The notes under the pieces: model-generated | The model's input: the letters and a program-made list of their open reading frames with translations, nothing else | Told to the model about the DNA's origin: nothing | The model's database searches: none | DNA from: Candidatus Aenigmatarchaeota archaeon | GTDB taxonomy: Archaea > Aenigmatarchaeota > Aenigmatarchaeia > GW2011-AR5 | Direction: 5' to 3' | Length of the DNA stretch: 64,000 bases | NCBI GenBank assembly: GCA_016187335.1 | Contig: JACPJW010000001.1 | Coordinates: 789,978-853,977, forward strand | Shown here: piece after piece, positions 50,226 to 58,980 of the stretch | Numbering within the stretch: position 1 is the first letter of the stretch | Layout: every line of letters begins with the position of its first letter | Position numbers and translations under genes: made by a program

Positions 50226-50329
50226 AATCTGCAGGAAAGCCCGGAAGACGCCTTCAAAACTTTCAGAAAGTTATCAGAAACGCAGGACGGATTCGGGCTT
50301 GGCGCACATTAAAAACTTTCTTTCATTAA
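50222..50329 (+). CDS. Possible micro-protein 2
   Basis: 35 residues, strongly basic (MKSAGKPGRRLQNFQKVIRN, then RAWRTLKTFFH). Overlaps the previous frame by ATGA, the style of a translationally coupled pair; alternatively both are one frameshifted gene. No homologue recognised. Confidence 0.3.
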   Translation: MKSAGKPGRRLQNFQKVIRNAGRIRAWRTLKTFFH

Positions 50330-50345
50330 TTCTATTGGTCATTCT

Positions 50346-51143
50346 ATGCCCTCCGTCGAAGAAGTCATCAAAGCCGAGCGCGACAAAAGGATGCTCCAGC
50401 AGAAGGAGCGCGTTGCCGAGAACCTGAAAGGCGTCAAGCGCCGCATTGCAGTGATGTCCGGCAAGGGCGGCGTGGGCAAGACCACTGTGGCAGTGAATAT
50501 AGCGGCGCTTTTGGCTGAGAAGCACAAAGTAGGCCTTTTTGACATTGACATTGACTGCCCGAACGTCGGGAAATTTTTGGGCATAACGGAAAAGGTGAGC
50601 GTGGACGCCGGCAACAGGATAAATCCCATAGAGAAGCACGGCATGAAGGTTTTGTCCATGGCTTTCCTGCAGGGCGACGAGAAGCAGTCAGTGATATGGC
50701 GCGGGCCCATCATAAGCAACGCTATATTGCAGTTCATGGAAAAAACAAACTGGGGCGATCTGGATTATCTGTTCTGCGACATGCCCCCTGGGACTTCGGA
50801 CGCTGCCCTTACAATGATTCAGCTGGTCGGCATAGACGCTGCCCTGATTGTCTCGACGCCGCAGACAGCAGCGATAACGGATGCAAGGAAAGCAATAGAC
50901 ATGTGCAGGCATATGGCTGTGCCTGTTCTTGGAATCGTCGAGAACATGTCCGGGTTTTTCGGCAGCAGGATCGAGCAGATCGCAAAGGAAGAAGGCATTC
51001 ATTTTTTAGGGAGCATTGAGCTGAGAAAAGATATTGCCGAGCTTTCCGACCTTGGGCTGCTGCCCGTCAAGGAAAGCGCAGAGGCGCGCAGGATTTTCGA
51101 GGAAATTTTAAACAACTTTCCTGATGAATACAAGGTGAAGTAA
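50346..51143 (+). CDS. Mrp/NBP35-family ATPase lacking the CxxC motif
   Basis: 265 residues. MSGKGGVGKTTVAVNIAALL is the deviant Walker A and FCDMPPGTSDAALTMIQL the conserved switch region. These proteins scaffold or deliver Fe-S clusters, using a CPxC pair after ENMS; here the site reads VENMSGFFGSRIEQI, with no cysteine. If the assembly is right, the bridging cluster is lost and the protein may act only as an ATPase. Other cysteines exist but not at this site. Confidence 0.85.
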   Translation: MPSVEEVIKAERDKRMLQQKERVAENLKGVKRRIAVMSGKGGVGKTTVAVNIAALLAEKHKVGLFDIDIDCPNVGKFLGITEKVSVDAGNRINPIEKHGMKVLSMAFLQGDEKQSVIWRGPIISNAILQFMEKTNWGDLDYLFCDMPPGTSDAALTMIQLVGIDAALIVSTPQTAAITDARKAIDMCRHMAVPVLGIVENMSGFFGSRIEQIAKEEGIHFLGSIELRKDIAELSDLGLLPVKESAEARRIFEEILNNFPDEYKVK

Positions 51144-51144
51144 T

Positions 51145-51675
51145 ATCAATTGGAGAACAGTAGAAAGGCCTGGTCAGTTCGGAAAGAAAAGAGAAGAAAT
51201 TTTTCGCGATTATGAGTCAAGATACGGCAGTGGCAACTATCGCATAGTATGGCAATGGAGTGGAATTGTTGTTCCTTATGAAATCGCCTCTCACTTATAC
51301 GAAGACGGATTTTACTGGGATTCCATAAGACGTGAAAAATTGTGGAGAAATCTTTTGTAGGAAGCGAGGAATGTCTACGATAATCAGGAAAGCGATGTTG
51401 AGTCAGGACTGATTTATCCTCCGTTTGAAGCAGCTACTCATTTACACGACATATCGATAAGGCGCGTCATTCTGAGAAGGGGCTGGAAATTCGAAGGTGA
51501 CAAATTAGTCCAGATAAAAAGTCATAGCGATTGGAAAGCTCTGAGCCCTGGGAGGGTTCGTTTCCATCTGCCGGAATTAATCGTAGACCCTCACTTGAAA
51601 GTGTGGTGGGATTATGATTCTATCGAGGATTTTTACCAGAGTAATAAGCTTCTGCAGGTTAGGGTATCCCACTAA
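51145..51675 (+). pseudogene. Gene with lost start codon and an in-frame amber stop
   Basis: One frame reads as protein for 176 codons except for a TAG at 51358-51360 (codon 72). The first half includes NWRTVERPGQFGKKREEIFR, the second SGLIYPPFEAATHLHDISIR and SIEDFYQSNKLLQVRVSH; from memory this resembles an archaeal family starting M-x-N-W-R and ending Q-S-N-K-x-L-Q-V-R. The expected start position carries ATC instead of ATG. With two lesions the likeliest reading is a decaying gene; UAG readthrough is the alternative. Confidence 0.65.
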
Positions 51676-51752
51676 ATTCTCCTTAAAATCATTTTCCCAT
51701 TCCAAATCTTTAATAACATCTTCTGGACATATTAAATCAGCTTGTGGTGGAT

Positions 51753-52187
51753 ATGAGGGTTTACACAATAGAAGAGGCCAGCCAGCTTGTGCCTTTCCTG
51801 GAAAGAACCTTTGAGGGCATCTTCGCGCTCAACACAAAGATAAAGATGGTCTCAAGGGACATAGACAACTTAATCAGCATATGGGGCAACGAAATATTCG
51901 AGAAAAGCAACGTCGACAACGAGTACTACAAGGAAAAAACAAAGCAAAGAGAGCAGCTGATCAGGGAAATGGCTTCTGAAGTGCAGAAGATACAGGACAT
52001 GGGTTGCATCGTGAAGGACGTGGACGTGGGCCTGGTCGACTTCCACTACGACAATTACGGAGAGCTGGTTTTTTTATGCTGGAAGTTCGGCGAGAAGGAA
52101 ATTCTTTACTGGCATCCGATGTCGCAGGGCTACAGGAACAGGCGCAGCGTAGACGAGCTGCTGGCGATGAGGAAGAGGACACCATAA
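51753..52187 (+). CDS. DUF2203 family protein
   Basis: 144 residues from ATG 51753 (a GTG nine bases earlier is possible). YTIEEASQLVPFLERTFEGI opens the domain; GCIVKDVDVGLVDFHYDNYG and FLCWKFGEKEILYWHPMSQG are the family hallmark G-x-V-D-F, L-C-W-x-x-G-E, W-H. Function unknown. TTTAATAAC is about 40 bases upstream. Confidence 0.82.
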   Translation: MRVYTIEEASQLVPFLERTFEGIFALNTKIKMVSRDIDNLISIWGNEIFEKSNVDNEYYKEKTKQREQLIREMASEVQKIQDMGCIVKDVDVGLVDFHYDNYGELVFLCWKFGEKEILYWHPMSQGYRNRRSVDELLAMRKRTP

Positions 52188-52199
52188 TTCATAGATTTC

Positions 52200-52901
52200 T
52201 CATAAAATTCCGTCTGGTTCTCTCCAAACTCTGTATTCTCCCTGACTTATTATTCTTCTTAATGTCGTCTCTATGTCAACATGCGCAGCATGAAGACAAC
52301 CTGTTATATCTTCCATCCTTTGAGATGGAAGATTGAGGTCAGCGTCTTCACCCATTACAAATATCTTTTCCCTGTCAAGATAAGGCATAATGCCAACAGG
52401 CCGGAAACCAGATTCCTCGCCAAGTTTTTCCCGCAGGACATATTCAACACGACCAAGTCTTCCAACCAGCCTGCATCCTTTATCTCCGACAACAAGGAAA
52501 TGAGTAGGCAAGTCCATATCCCATCCATGTCCTCCATGAAAATACACAGGCATGATCTCCCTTGGGTCAACATCTATTGCGTAGGCACGAAACACCTGCG
52601 GTCGCTCGCCATCTTCGAACTCATCAAACTCCAGCAATATTCCTCCATGAAAAGAGGAAACGCCCGCTATCAGGTCATGCCCTTCGGTATCCGTTCCCGC
52701 AACAACTTTTCCATTATCATATCCGGTTTTATGAGCCAATGATGTGACTTTTCCCAAGTCAGTTGTATAGATAACTCTTCCTTTTCCGAACTTTTCAGCC
52801 GCTTCAGCCTGATAAGAAGGAACTGCAATCACAGCGTTTCCATGCCCAATGAATTCTTCTCCAAATTTTACAAAATTTGGTATACCTGTTGTTCCTGACA
52901 T
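52200..52901 (-). CDS. Hypothetical AT-rich gene
   Basis: 233 residues, start MSGTTGIPNFVKFGEEFIGH. Beta-rich with many glycines (HDLIAGVSSFHGGILLEFDE, VYFHGGHGWDMDLPTHFLVV). Repeated His-Gly-Gly motifs could bind metal but no known site can be named. AT-rich codon use, isolated from neighbours. Confidence 0.5.
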   Translation of the reverse strand: MSGTTGIPNFVKFGEEFIGHGNAVIAVPSYQAEAAEKFGKGRVIYTTDLGKVTSLAHKTGYDNGKVVAGTDTEGHDLIAGVSSFHGGILLEFDEFEDGERPQVFRAYAIDVDPREIMPVYFHGGHGWDMDLPTHFLVVGDKGCRLVGRLGRVEYVLREKLGEESGFRPVGIMPYLDREKIFVMGEDADLNLPSQRMEDITGCLHAAHVDIETTLRRIISQGEYRVWREPDGIL

Positions 52902-53018
52902 ATCTGAATATCCAACAATAAATCATTTAAAAATTAAGCCAGCATTCTTCCGTGATTCTTCCGTGATTGGTTTTTCGCCGCCGAGAAATTTATAAGCTCT
53001 CCAGCAGTTAGAGATTCA

Positions 53019-53300
53019 ATGGCAATAATCGCGCTTCCCCGCACAGAAGTATCGGAACGGCCCGAAAGAAATGGATGGCTCTCATATATCACACCGCCGC
53101 AGGGATTCTGGGGAGCTTTCGACGAAATCGTGTCCTTCTTTACTCTTGCCCAAAAATTCCATCGCGAATACGGAAGCGGCCTTGACAGCCGGAGGGAAAA
53201 AGTTTATCATTACGCGTCATTGGCGCTTCTTGAAGCAGCCGCGGACGGGCCGAAGGTTGCATTACTTTATGCATACGTAACGCAGCATTTTATGCGCTGA
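53019..53300 (+). CDS. Hypothetical protein
   Basis: 93 residues, helical C-terminal half (KVYHYASLALLEAAADGPKV). TTTATAAGC about 30 bases before the ATG supports a leaderless start. Family unknown. Confidence 0.45.
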   Translation: MAIIALPRTEVSERPERNGWLSYITPPQGFWGAFDEIVSFFTLAQKFHREYGSGLDSRREKVYHYASLALLEAAADGPKVALLYAYVTQHFMR

Positions 53301-53406
53301 ACCATAAGTCCTTCATACATTACCTATAACGCATAAGCCATGCATTCTTTTTCTTTCTCCGCGCTTTCCCGGAACCTTTTTATCCTTTCGTTGCGGTTTA
53401 CTATGT

Positions 53407-53820
53407 ATGTCCGCAGATATGTCTGTTGACCGACATAGTGTGGCTGAGGAATACATAAAATGGCCGGCTGCTTCGCAGCCCGCATCGGAAATAGAGCTGG
53501 GCATCCTGCAGATGCAGATTCTTTGGCTGCTTTCGCGCAAGAGCACCCACGGCTACGAGCTGATGAAATCGCTCAGCATCCTCAAGGGCACTTCAATAAC
53601 CCAGGGAACCCTGTATCCCACGCTGAAGCGGCTGGAGGAGCTGGGCCTGATAAAGGGCGCTGAAGCGGACAGGAAGGTTGTTTACCACATAACGGCGAAA
53701 GGCAGGAAAACAATAAACGACTCCTGCCTGGAATTCGTGAAAACGTTCTACGGCATCTTCCATGATTTCGCGTGCCAGTCCTGCTCGTTTTACGAGCACC
53801 ACAAGGGCGAGAAGAAGTAA
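53407..53820 (+). CDS. PadR-family regulator with C-terminal cysteine cluster
   Basis: 137 residues. LGILQMQILWLLSRKSTHGY, ILKGTSITQGTLYPTLKRLE and VVYHITAKGRKTI are the PadR winged helix. The C-terminal tail holds Cys107, Cys123, Cys126 and a His-His at 131-132 (CQSC motif), a plausible metal or Fe-S site. It lies 23 bases upstream of sufC on the same strand. I infer a repressor of the SUF operon that senses cluster status; family knowledge only supports DNA binding. Confidence 0.75.
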   Translation: MSADMSVDRHSVAEEYIKWPAASQPASEIELGILQMQILWLLSRKSTHGYELMKSLSILKGTSITQGTLYPTLKRLEELGLIKGAEADRKVVYHITAKGRKTINDSCLEFVKTFYGIFHDFACQSCSFYEHHKGEKK

Positions 53821-53843
53821 CATGCTGAATTTTTGGTGAAAAT

Positions 53844-54620
53844 ATGAGCGAACAAAAAACGCTGCAGAAGCACGTCCTGGAAATAAGGAACCTTTACGCA
53901 TCCGTTGACGGCAAGGAGATACTGAAAGGGCTGGATTTGACCGTCAGGAGCGGGGAAGTCCACGCCCTGATGGGACCCAACGGCTCGGGCAAAAGCACGC
54001 TGGCATATGTTTTGCTGGGCCACCCCAAATATTCGGTAAGCGGCGGCGAGATTCTTTTTGACAATGAAAATATCCTGGAGATGAGCCCCAATGAACGCGC
54101 AAAGCGCGGCTTGTTTTTAGCGTTTCAGTATCCTGTTCCCGTGCCGGGTGTCGGGCTTTTCAATTTCCTGAGAACCGCTTACAACGCTGTCAGCGGGAAT
54201 GAGATGCCGCCTATGGAGTTCAAAAAACTGCTGGACGAGAAAATGCGCCTGCTGGGACTGGATGCTTCCTTTTCGGCGAGGCATCTCAACGACGGCTTTT
54301 CCGGCGGCGAAAAAAAGCGCTGCGAGATTTTGCAGATGGCTCTGCTCAACCCGAAGATAGCTGTCCTTGACGAAACCGATTCCGGGCTGGACATAGACGC
54401 CCTGAGGATAGTCGCGGAGGGAATAAACAGCATGTCGTCCCGGGAAAACGGCGTGTTATTGATAACCCACTACAACAGGATCCTGAAATACATAAAGCCG
54501 GACCATGTGCACATAATGAAAAACGGCAGGATTGTGAAAAGCGGCGGCGAAAAGCTTGCGCAGCAGCTGGAAGAGAAAGGATATGACTGGATAAAAGATG
54601 AGGAGATAGATGATGAGTAA
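53844..54620 (+). CDS. sufC: SufC ATPase of the SUF iron-sulfur assembly complex
   Basis: 258 residues. Walker [22 protein letters not shown]-loop [13 protein letters not shown], signature [12 protein letters not shown], Walker [17 protein letters not shown]. SufC powers cluster assembly on SufBC(2)D. First gene of the assembly block; ends in GATGATGAGTAA, overlapping the small inserted gene by 11 bases. Confidence 0.95.
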   Translation: MSEQKTLQKHVLEIRNLYASVDGKEILKGLDLTVRSGEVHALMGPNGSGKSTLAYVLLGHPKYSVSGGEILFDNENILEMSPNERAKRGLFLAFQYPVPVPGVGLFNFLRTAYNAVSGNEMPPMEFKKLLDEKMRLLGLDASFSARHLNDGFSGGEKKRCEILQMALLNPKIAVLDETDSGLDIDALRIVAEGINSMSSRENGVLLITHYNRILKYIKPDHVHIMKNGRIVKSGGEKLAQQLEEKGYDWIKDEEIDDE

Positions 54621-54813
54621 AGACCAGATAAAACCGAATTTTGGAAATCAGAGAGTTCATGATTCATTCAGCATTGCGTTAGAATATTGGTCAAGAGATG
54701 GCAATGGCCCCTTTTCATTGGCGCTCCGTATACCCAGAGGTTATATGGAAAGAAGATTATGGGAACTGCCATATGATCAACTAGAAGCTAGGGAAGGGAA
54801 CGACCATGACTGA
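54610..54813 (+). CDS. Small AT-rich gene inserted between sufC and sufB
   Basis: 67 residues, [20 protein letters not shown] then a tryptophan-containing region ([20 protein letters not shown]). It overlaps sufC by 11 bases and sufB by 8, with GAGGAG upstream as a ribosome-binding site. Its composition is AT-richer than both flanks. No family recognised. The tight overlaps suggest it is translated as part of the operon. Confidence 0.5.
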   Translation: MMSKDQIKPNFGNQRVHDSFSIALEYWSRDGNGPFSLALRIPRGYMERRLWELPYDQLEAREGNDHD

Positions 54814-56266
54814 ATTATCTCTGCGCGACAGCTATGAAGAGAAATACGGCTTCAGAACCCCTGGCAAGCCGTCTTTTGAGACAGAGAAAGGGCTTTCTGA
54901 AAGCGTCGTGAAAACAATTTCTGATGTAAAGAATGAACCTGACTGGCTCAGGAAATTCCGCCTCAAAGCCTTGCATCATTTTTTGAAAAGGCAGATGCCA
55001 AAGTGGGGCGCCGACCTTTCCGCCATCAATTTTGATGATATTGTCTACTACATCAATCCTTCTGACAGGAAGCAGGCGACATCATGGGAAGAGGTTTCGC
55101 CGGAGATAAAGAAAACATTTGAACGGCTCGGAATACCCGAGGCGGAACGAAAATTCCTCGCAGGTGTCGGCGCGCAGTTCGAGTCAGAAAATGTCTACCA
55201 CAGCCTGCAGGAGCAATTAGCCAAGAAAGGGGTTGTTTTCGTTGACCCTGACACGGGACTGAATCCCACGGAAGAAAGGATAAAGAATTTGCGCCTGAAC
55301 AAAGCTGCAATTGAGCACGCTAACCAGATGTTCAGGAAATGGTTCGGCAAGGTTGTCCCGATAGAAGACAACAAGTTTGCCTCCCTGAACAGCGCTGTTT
55401 TTTCCGGCGGTTCTTTCATCTATATTCCGAAAGGCGTTGAAGTAACGCAGCCGCTTCAGGCATATTTCCGGATAAACAGGGAAAGCATGGGGCAGTTCGA
55501 GCGCACATTGATAATCGCAGACGAAGGCAGCAAATTACATTATGTTGAGGGCTGCACCGCGGCGATGTACGCTAATGACAAGCAGTCACTGCACACGGCT
55601 GTTGTCGAGATTGTCGCCCTGCCCGGCTCGCAGGTGAGGTATACCACGCTGCAGAACTGGTCCAACAATGTTTACAACCTTGTAACAAAAAGAGCTTACG
55701 CATACGATGGCGCGGCCGTTGAGTGGTTAGACGCGAATATCGGCAGCAGGGTGACAATGAAATTTCCGTCCGTGTTTATGTTAGGGCCCGGCGCGAAAGC
55801 GGACATTCTTTCTGTAGCATACGCCGGCAAAGGGCAGCACCAGGATTCCGGCGGCAAGGCATTGCATTTCGCTCCTAACACGACGTCGAAAATAATTTCA
55901 AAATCCGTGAGCAAGGACGGCGGCCATGCAACATATCGCGGCCTGCTGCACATAGCAAAGGGCGCGACAAACGCAAAATCGACAGTAAGATGCGATGCCC
56001 TGCTTCTGGATGAGCAGTCCCGCACGGACACTTATCCCTACAACGAAATCAACGAGGACACGGCGACAGTGACTCACGAAGCGTCTGTCGGCAAGATAGG
56101 CGAGGATTTAGTATTCTATCTTATGTCCCGCGGGCTCACGGAGCAGGAAGCGCTCAGCATGGTCGTGAACGGCTTCCTGCAGATATTCACCAAGGAGCTG
56201 CCGATGGAGTATGCAATAGAATTCAACCGCCTGATCCAGCTGGAAATGTCGGGGGCTGTGGGATAA
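54806..56266 (+). CDS. sufB: SufB, Fe-S scaffold protein
   Basis: 486 residues. Typical opening with PDWLRKFRLKALHHF, the beta-helix part VYHSLQEQLAKKGVVFVDPD, and SKLHYVEGCTAAMY, HTAVVEIVALPGSQVRYTTL near the cluster site; C-terminal TYPYNEINEDTATVTHEASV and ISRGLTEQEALSMVVNGF-like helices (SRGLTEQEALSMVVNGFLQI). Forms the scaffold with SufC and SufD. The stop codon TAA sits in the first arm of a dispersed hairpin repeat. Confidence 0.95.
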   Translation: MTELSLRDSYEEKYGFRTPGKPSFETEKGLSESVVKTISDVKNEPDWLRKFRLKALHHFLKRQMPKWGADLSAINFDDIVYYINPSDRKQATSWEEVSPEIKKTFERLGIPEAERKFLAGVGAQFESENVYHSLQEQLAKKGVVFVDPDTGLNPTEERIKNLRLNKAAIEHANQMFRKWFGKVVPIEDNKFASLNSAVFSGGSFIYIPKGVEVTQPLQAYFRINRESMGQFERTLIIADEGSKLHYVEGCTAAMYANDKQSLHTAVVEIVALPGSQVRYTTLQNWSNNVYNLVTKRAYAYDGAAVEWLDANIGSRVTMKFPSVFMLGPGAKADILSVAYAGKGQHQDSGGKALHFAPNTTSKIISKSVSKDGGHATYRGLLHIAKGATNAKSTVRCDALLLDEQSRTDTYPYNEINEDTATVTHEASVGKIGEDLVFYLMSRGLTEQEALSMVVNGFLQIFTKELPMEYAIEFNRLIQLEMSGAVG

Positions 56267-56297
56267 ACTTTGCTGCTCCAAAGTTTAATCAAAAGAG
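56265..56297 (+). repeat. Dispersed hairpin repeat between sufB and sufD
   Basis: AAACTTTG-ctgctc-CAAAGTTT followed by AATCAAAAGAG. The stem has changed from TTTT/AAAA to TTTG/CAAA with pairing kept. The SufB stop lies at its left edge, and the sufD start is about 19 bases past the tail. Confidence 0.7.
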
Positions 56298-56315
56298 ATT
56301 TGTGGCGATGATTAT

Positions 56316-57650
56316 ATGGCATTAAGTCTTACAGAAGAAAGCGTGGATGAGCTTGCAAAAACCGGGCCCGGGTGGCTTGCAAAGCACAGGCTTGGTTCCT
56401 TCGCTAAATTCAACGGCATGCCTCTGGAAAGTTCAGAGCTTTTCAAAAAGCATGTGAATATCGACCTGGACATCGGCGAGTTCGCCCTGAAGAAGAACGG
56501 GTTCCCTGCAGAACTGGGCTTTATCCTCGGCAGCGGCGTAACTTTCATTCAGCCTTCAGGCATGCTCATGAACAACGATCTCCCTTCCGGCGTTGTCCTG
56601 ACGGACATGATGAAAGCAGTGAGAAATCACGAGGGCATCGTAAGAAAATATTTCAGCGAGCCAGAAACGAAGCTGGAAGCGCTCAACGAATCTTTCTTCG
56701 GCAGCGGATATTTCCTTTACGTTCCCGACAACACGGTGATCGACAAGCCTATCAGGATATTGACAACCCCGGGCCTGGGCGGCTCGGCTCTTTTCACGAA
56801 GAACGTTGCTGTTCTCGGAAAAAACTGCTCCGCCAGGATTGTGGAGGAGTTTTACTCGCCTGAAATGGAAAGGTCGCTCGCAAGCTCGGTGACATCAATA
56901 CATGCCGGCGAAGGTTCTCATGCAAGCATGGGGTGCATCCAGAGCCTGGGAAGCGGCGTATTGTTCACGCTCAAAAGAAAAGTTATTCTTGAAAAGGATG
57001 CGCACCTTACAAGCTCTTCGGGCTTCTTCGGCGGCGCTGCAACCCTGTCAAGGTTCGACAGCGTCATGAAAGACGGAGCAAGCTCAGAAGACTACGAAGT
57101 CGTTTTCGGCTCGTCAGCGCAGCGGTACGATATAACGTCCAACATAATACACAGGGGTATGAATACGAACGGAAAAGTCGTCATCAAAGGCGTATTTGAC
57201 GGCGCTTCTTCCGGCATATTCAAGGGAATGATAGATATAAGCAGAGATGCAAAGTACGCCAATGCCTATTTGTCGGAGCATTCAATGCTGCTGGGCAAGG
57301 AAGCGAAGGCGGATGCGATACCGGGCCTGGAAATCAGCAACAACGAGGTGAAGGCGACCCACTCCGCTTCCGTGGCGCAGATAAACGAGGATGAGATGTT
57401 TTATTTGATGGCGCGCGGCCTCGGCAGCGAGCAGGCAAAAAAGCTCATAGTGCTGGGCTTTTTTGACCCTCTCTTCAGGCAGGTGCCTTCCGGGCACGTG
57501 AAGCTGCTACTGAGGGGGCTCCTGGAAATAAAATGGGAAAGAAAGGAGCTTTTTGAAATCAGGGAAGTGATGGAAAGGATTTTGCACGAGAGCGCCGCGG
57601 AGGAAACATCGTCAAAGGACATTTTTGAAAGGCACTATAAGTACCGATAA
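56316..57650 (+). CDS. sufD: SufD, Fe-S assembly partner of SufB
   Basis: 444 residues, paralogous to SufB: SSGFFGGAATLSRFDSVMKD, TNGKVVIKGVFDGASSGIFK and the C-terminal ISNNEVKATHSASVAQINED with GLGSEQAKKLIVLGFFDPLF. SufD is required for iron entry into the complex. Distance from sufB is 50 bases and includes the hairpin repeat. Start ATG at MALSLTEESV; earlier in-frame codons lie in the repeat tail. Confidence 0.93.
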   Translation: MALSLTEESVDELAKTGPGWLAKHRLGSFAKFNGMPLESSELFKKHVNIDLDIGEFALKKNGFPAELGFILGSGVTFIQPSGMLMNNDLPSGVVLTDMMKAVRNHEGIVRKYFSEPETKLEALNESFFGSGYFLYVPDNTVIDKPIRILTTPGLGGSALFTKNVAVLGKNCSARIVEEFYSPEMERSLASSVTSIHAGEGSHASMGCIQSLGSGVLFTLKRKVILEKDAHLTSSSGFFGGAATLSRFDSVMKDGASSEDYEVVFGSSAQRYDITSNIIHRGMNTNGKVVIKGVFDGASSGIFKGMIDISRDAKYANAYLSEHSMLLGKEAKADAIPGLEISNNEVKATHSASVAQINEDEMFYLMARGLGSEQAKKLIVLGFFDPLFRQVPSGHVKLLLRGLLEIKWERKELFEIREVMERILHESAAEETSSKDIFERHYKYR

Positions 57651-57753
57651 GCCCTTTTTCTTAAAAGAAAAAGCGTTTGTGGAAAAAGAACATATAAAAG
57701 TTGAAATGAATGGAAATTCGCTTCCGGCTTGATAAATTTGTAATGTGATAAAA

Positions 57754-58980
57754 ATGGACAAACTCGTTTCAAAACTGAACATGAAAAAAATCCGGAAGGA
57801 CTTTCCTATTCTTGGCAGGAAAATAAGCGGCAAAAAACTGGTTTACCTTGACAACGCCGCAACGACGCAGAAGCCCAAAGCGGTAATAGACGCCCTGGAT
57901 GAATACTACGAACAGCGCAATTCAAACGTGCACCGCGGCGTCCACACGCTGGCTGAGGAGGCAACAGAAGCCTATGAAGAGTCAAGAAAGAAATTAGCCA
58001 GGTTCATAAACGCTGACCGGCGCGAAATCATCTTCACGCGCGGAACCACGGAAGCGATAAATCTTGTTAAGTTTTCTTTAGGCTTCGAAAAAGGCGATGA
58101 AATAGTCACAACGGTGATGGAGCATCACAGCAACATCGTGCCCTGGCTCATGCTGAAGAAGAAAGGCATTGCCGTAAAGTTTGTGGACGTAAACGAAGAC
58201 GGTCTCCTTGAAGAAGAACAATACGACGACCTGATAACGGAAAAAACAAAGCTCGTCACGGTTGCGCATGTTTCCAACGTTCTGGGAACGATAAATGACG
58301 TTAAAAAAATCGCCGGCATTGCCCATGACAGCGGTGCCTTGTGCCTCGTCGACGCGGCGCAGAGCGTTCCGCACATGCCCGTTGACGTTAAACAGCTTCA
58401 ATGCGATTTTCTCGCCTTGTCGGGGCACAAGATGCTCGGCCCTACTGGAAGCGGGGCGCTTTACGGAAAAAAGCAGCTGCTGGAAGAAATGGAACCGTTC
58501 CAGGGCGGCGGCGAGATGATAAAAACAGTGAGCACGGAAAAAGCCACGTGGAACGACCTGCCGTGGAAGTTCGAGGCCGGAACGCCGAACATCGCCGACA
58601 GCATTGTTCTTGGCGCTGCTGTGGATTATCTGCAAAAGGCGGGAATGAAAAACATACGCGAGCATGAAAAAGACCTGACGAAGTATGCCCTGAGCAGGTT
58701 GAGCGAAGTGAAAGGCCTGACAATCTATGGACCTGAAGCAGGCGACCGCGGCGGCGTTGTATCATTCAATTTAGGCGATATCCATGCCCACGACCTTGCG
58801 TCCGTGCTGAACGACGACGGCATAGCAGTGCGAAGCGGCCACCACTGCGCCATGCCTTTGCATACAAGGTTAGGAATTGTTGCTACAGCGCGCGCGAGTT
58901 TTTACCTTTACAACACACCGGCGGAAATAGACAAGCTTGTTGCTTCGCTGAAAAGGGCAAGGAAGGTTTTCAGATTATGA
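57754..58980 (+). CDS. sufS: SufS cysteine desulfurase
   Basis: 408 residues from ATG 57754. PLP lysine in LSGHKMLGPTGSGALYG, PLP-binding VTTVMEHHSNIVPWL and the catalytic cysteine loop AVRSGHHCAMPLH typical of group II (SufS) desulfurases. It releases sulfur from cysteine for cluster building. Ends with ATGA shared with the next gene. Confidence 0.95.
   Translation: MDKLVSKLNMKKIRKDFPILGRKISGKKLVYLDNAATTQKPKAVIDALDEYYEQRNSNVHRGVHTLAEEATEAYEESRKKLARFINADRREIIFTRGTTEAINLVKFSLGFEKGDEIVTTVMEHHSNIVPWLMLKKKGIAVKFVDVNEDGLLEEEQYDDLITEKTKLVTVAHVSNVLGTINDVKKIAGIAHDSGALCLVDAAQSVPHMPVDVKQLQCDFLALSGHKMLGPTGSGALYGKKQLLEEMEPFQGGGEMIKTVSTEKATWNDLPWKFEAGTPNIADSIVLGAAVDYLQKAGMKNIREHEKDLTKYALSRLSEVKGLTIYGPEAGDRGGVVSFNLGDIHAHDLASVLNDDGIAVRSGHHCAMPLHTRLGIVATARASFYLYNTPAEIDKLVASLKRARKVFRL

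Noticed and set aside
51358..51360. TAG as pyrrolysine codon as primary explanation
   Set aside because: The frame also lacks a start codon and no pyl genes are seen in the window, so decay is simpler; kept as an alternative to test.
57654..57676. CTTTTTCTT-aaa-AGAAAAAG after sufD as another dispersed repeat copy
   Set aside because: Similar A/T hairpin, but the arms and the missing ATCAAAA tail do not fit the family; more likely a simple terminator-like stem.
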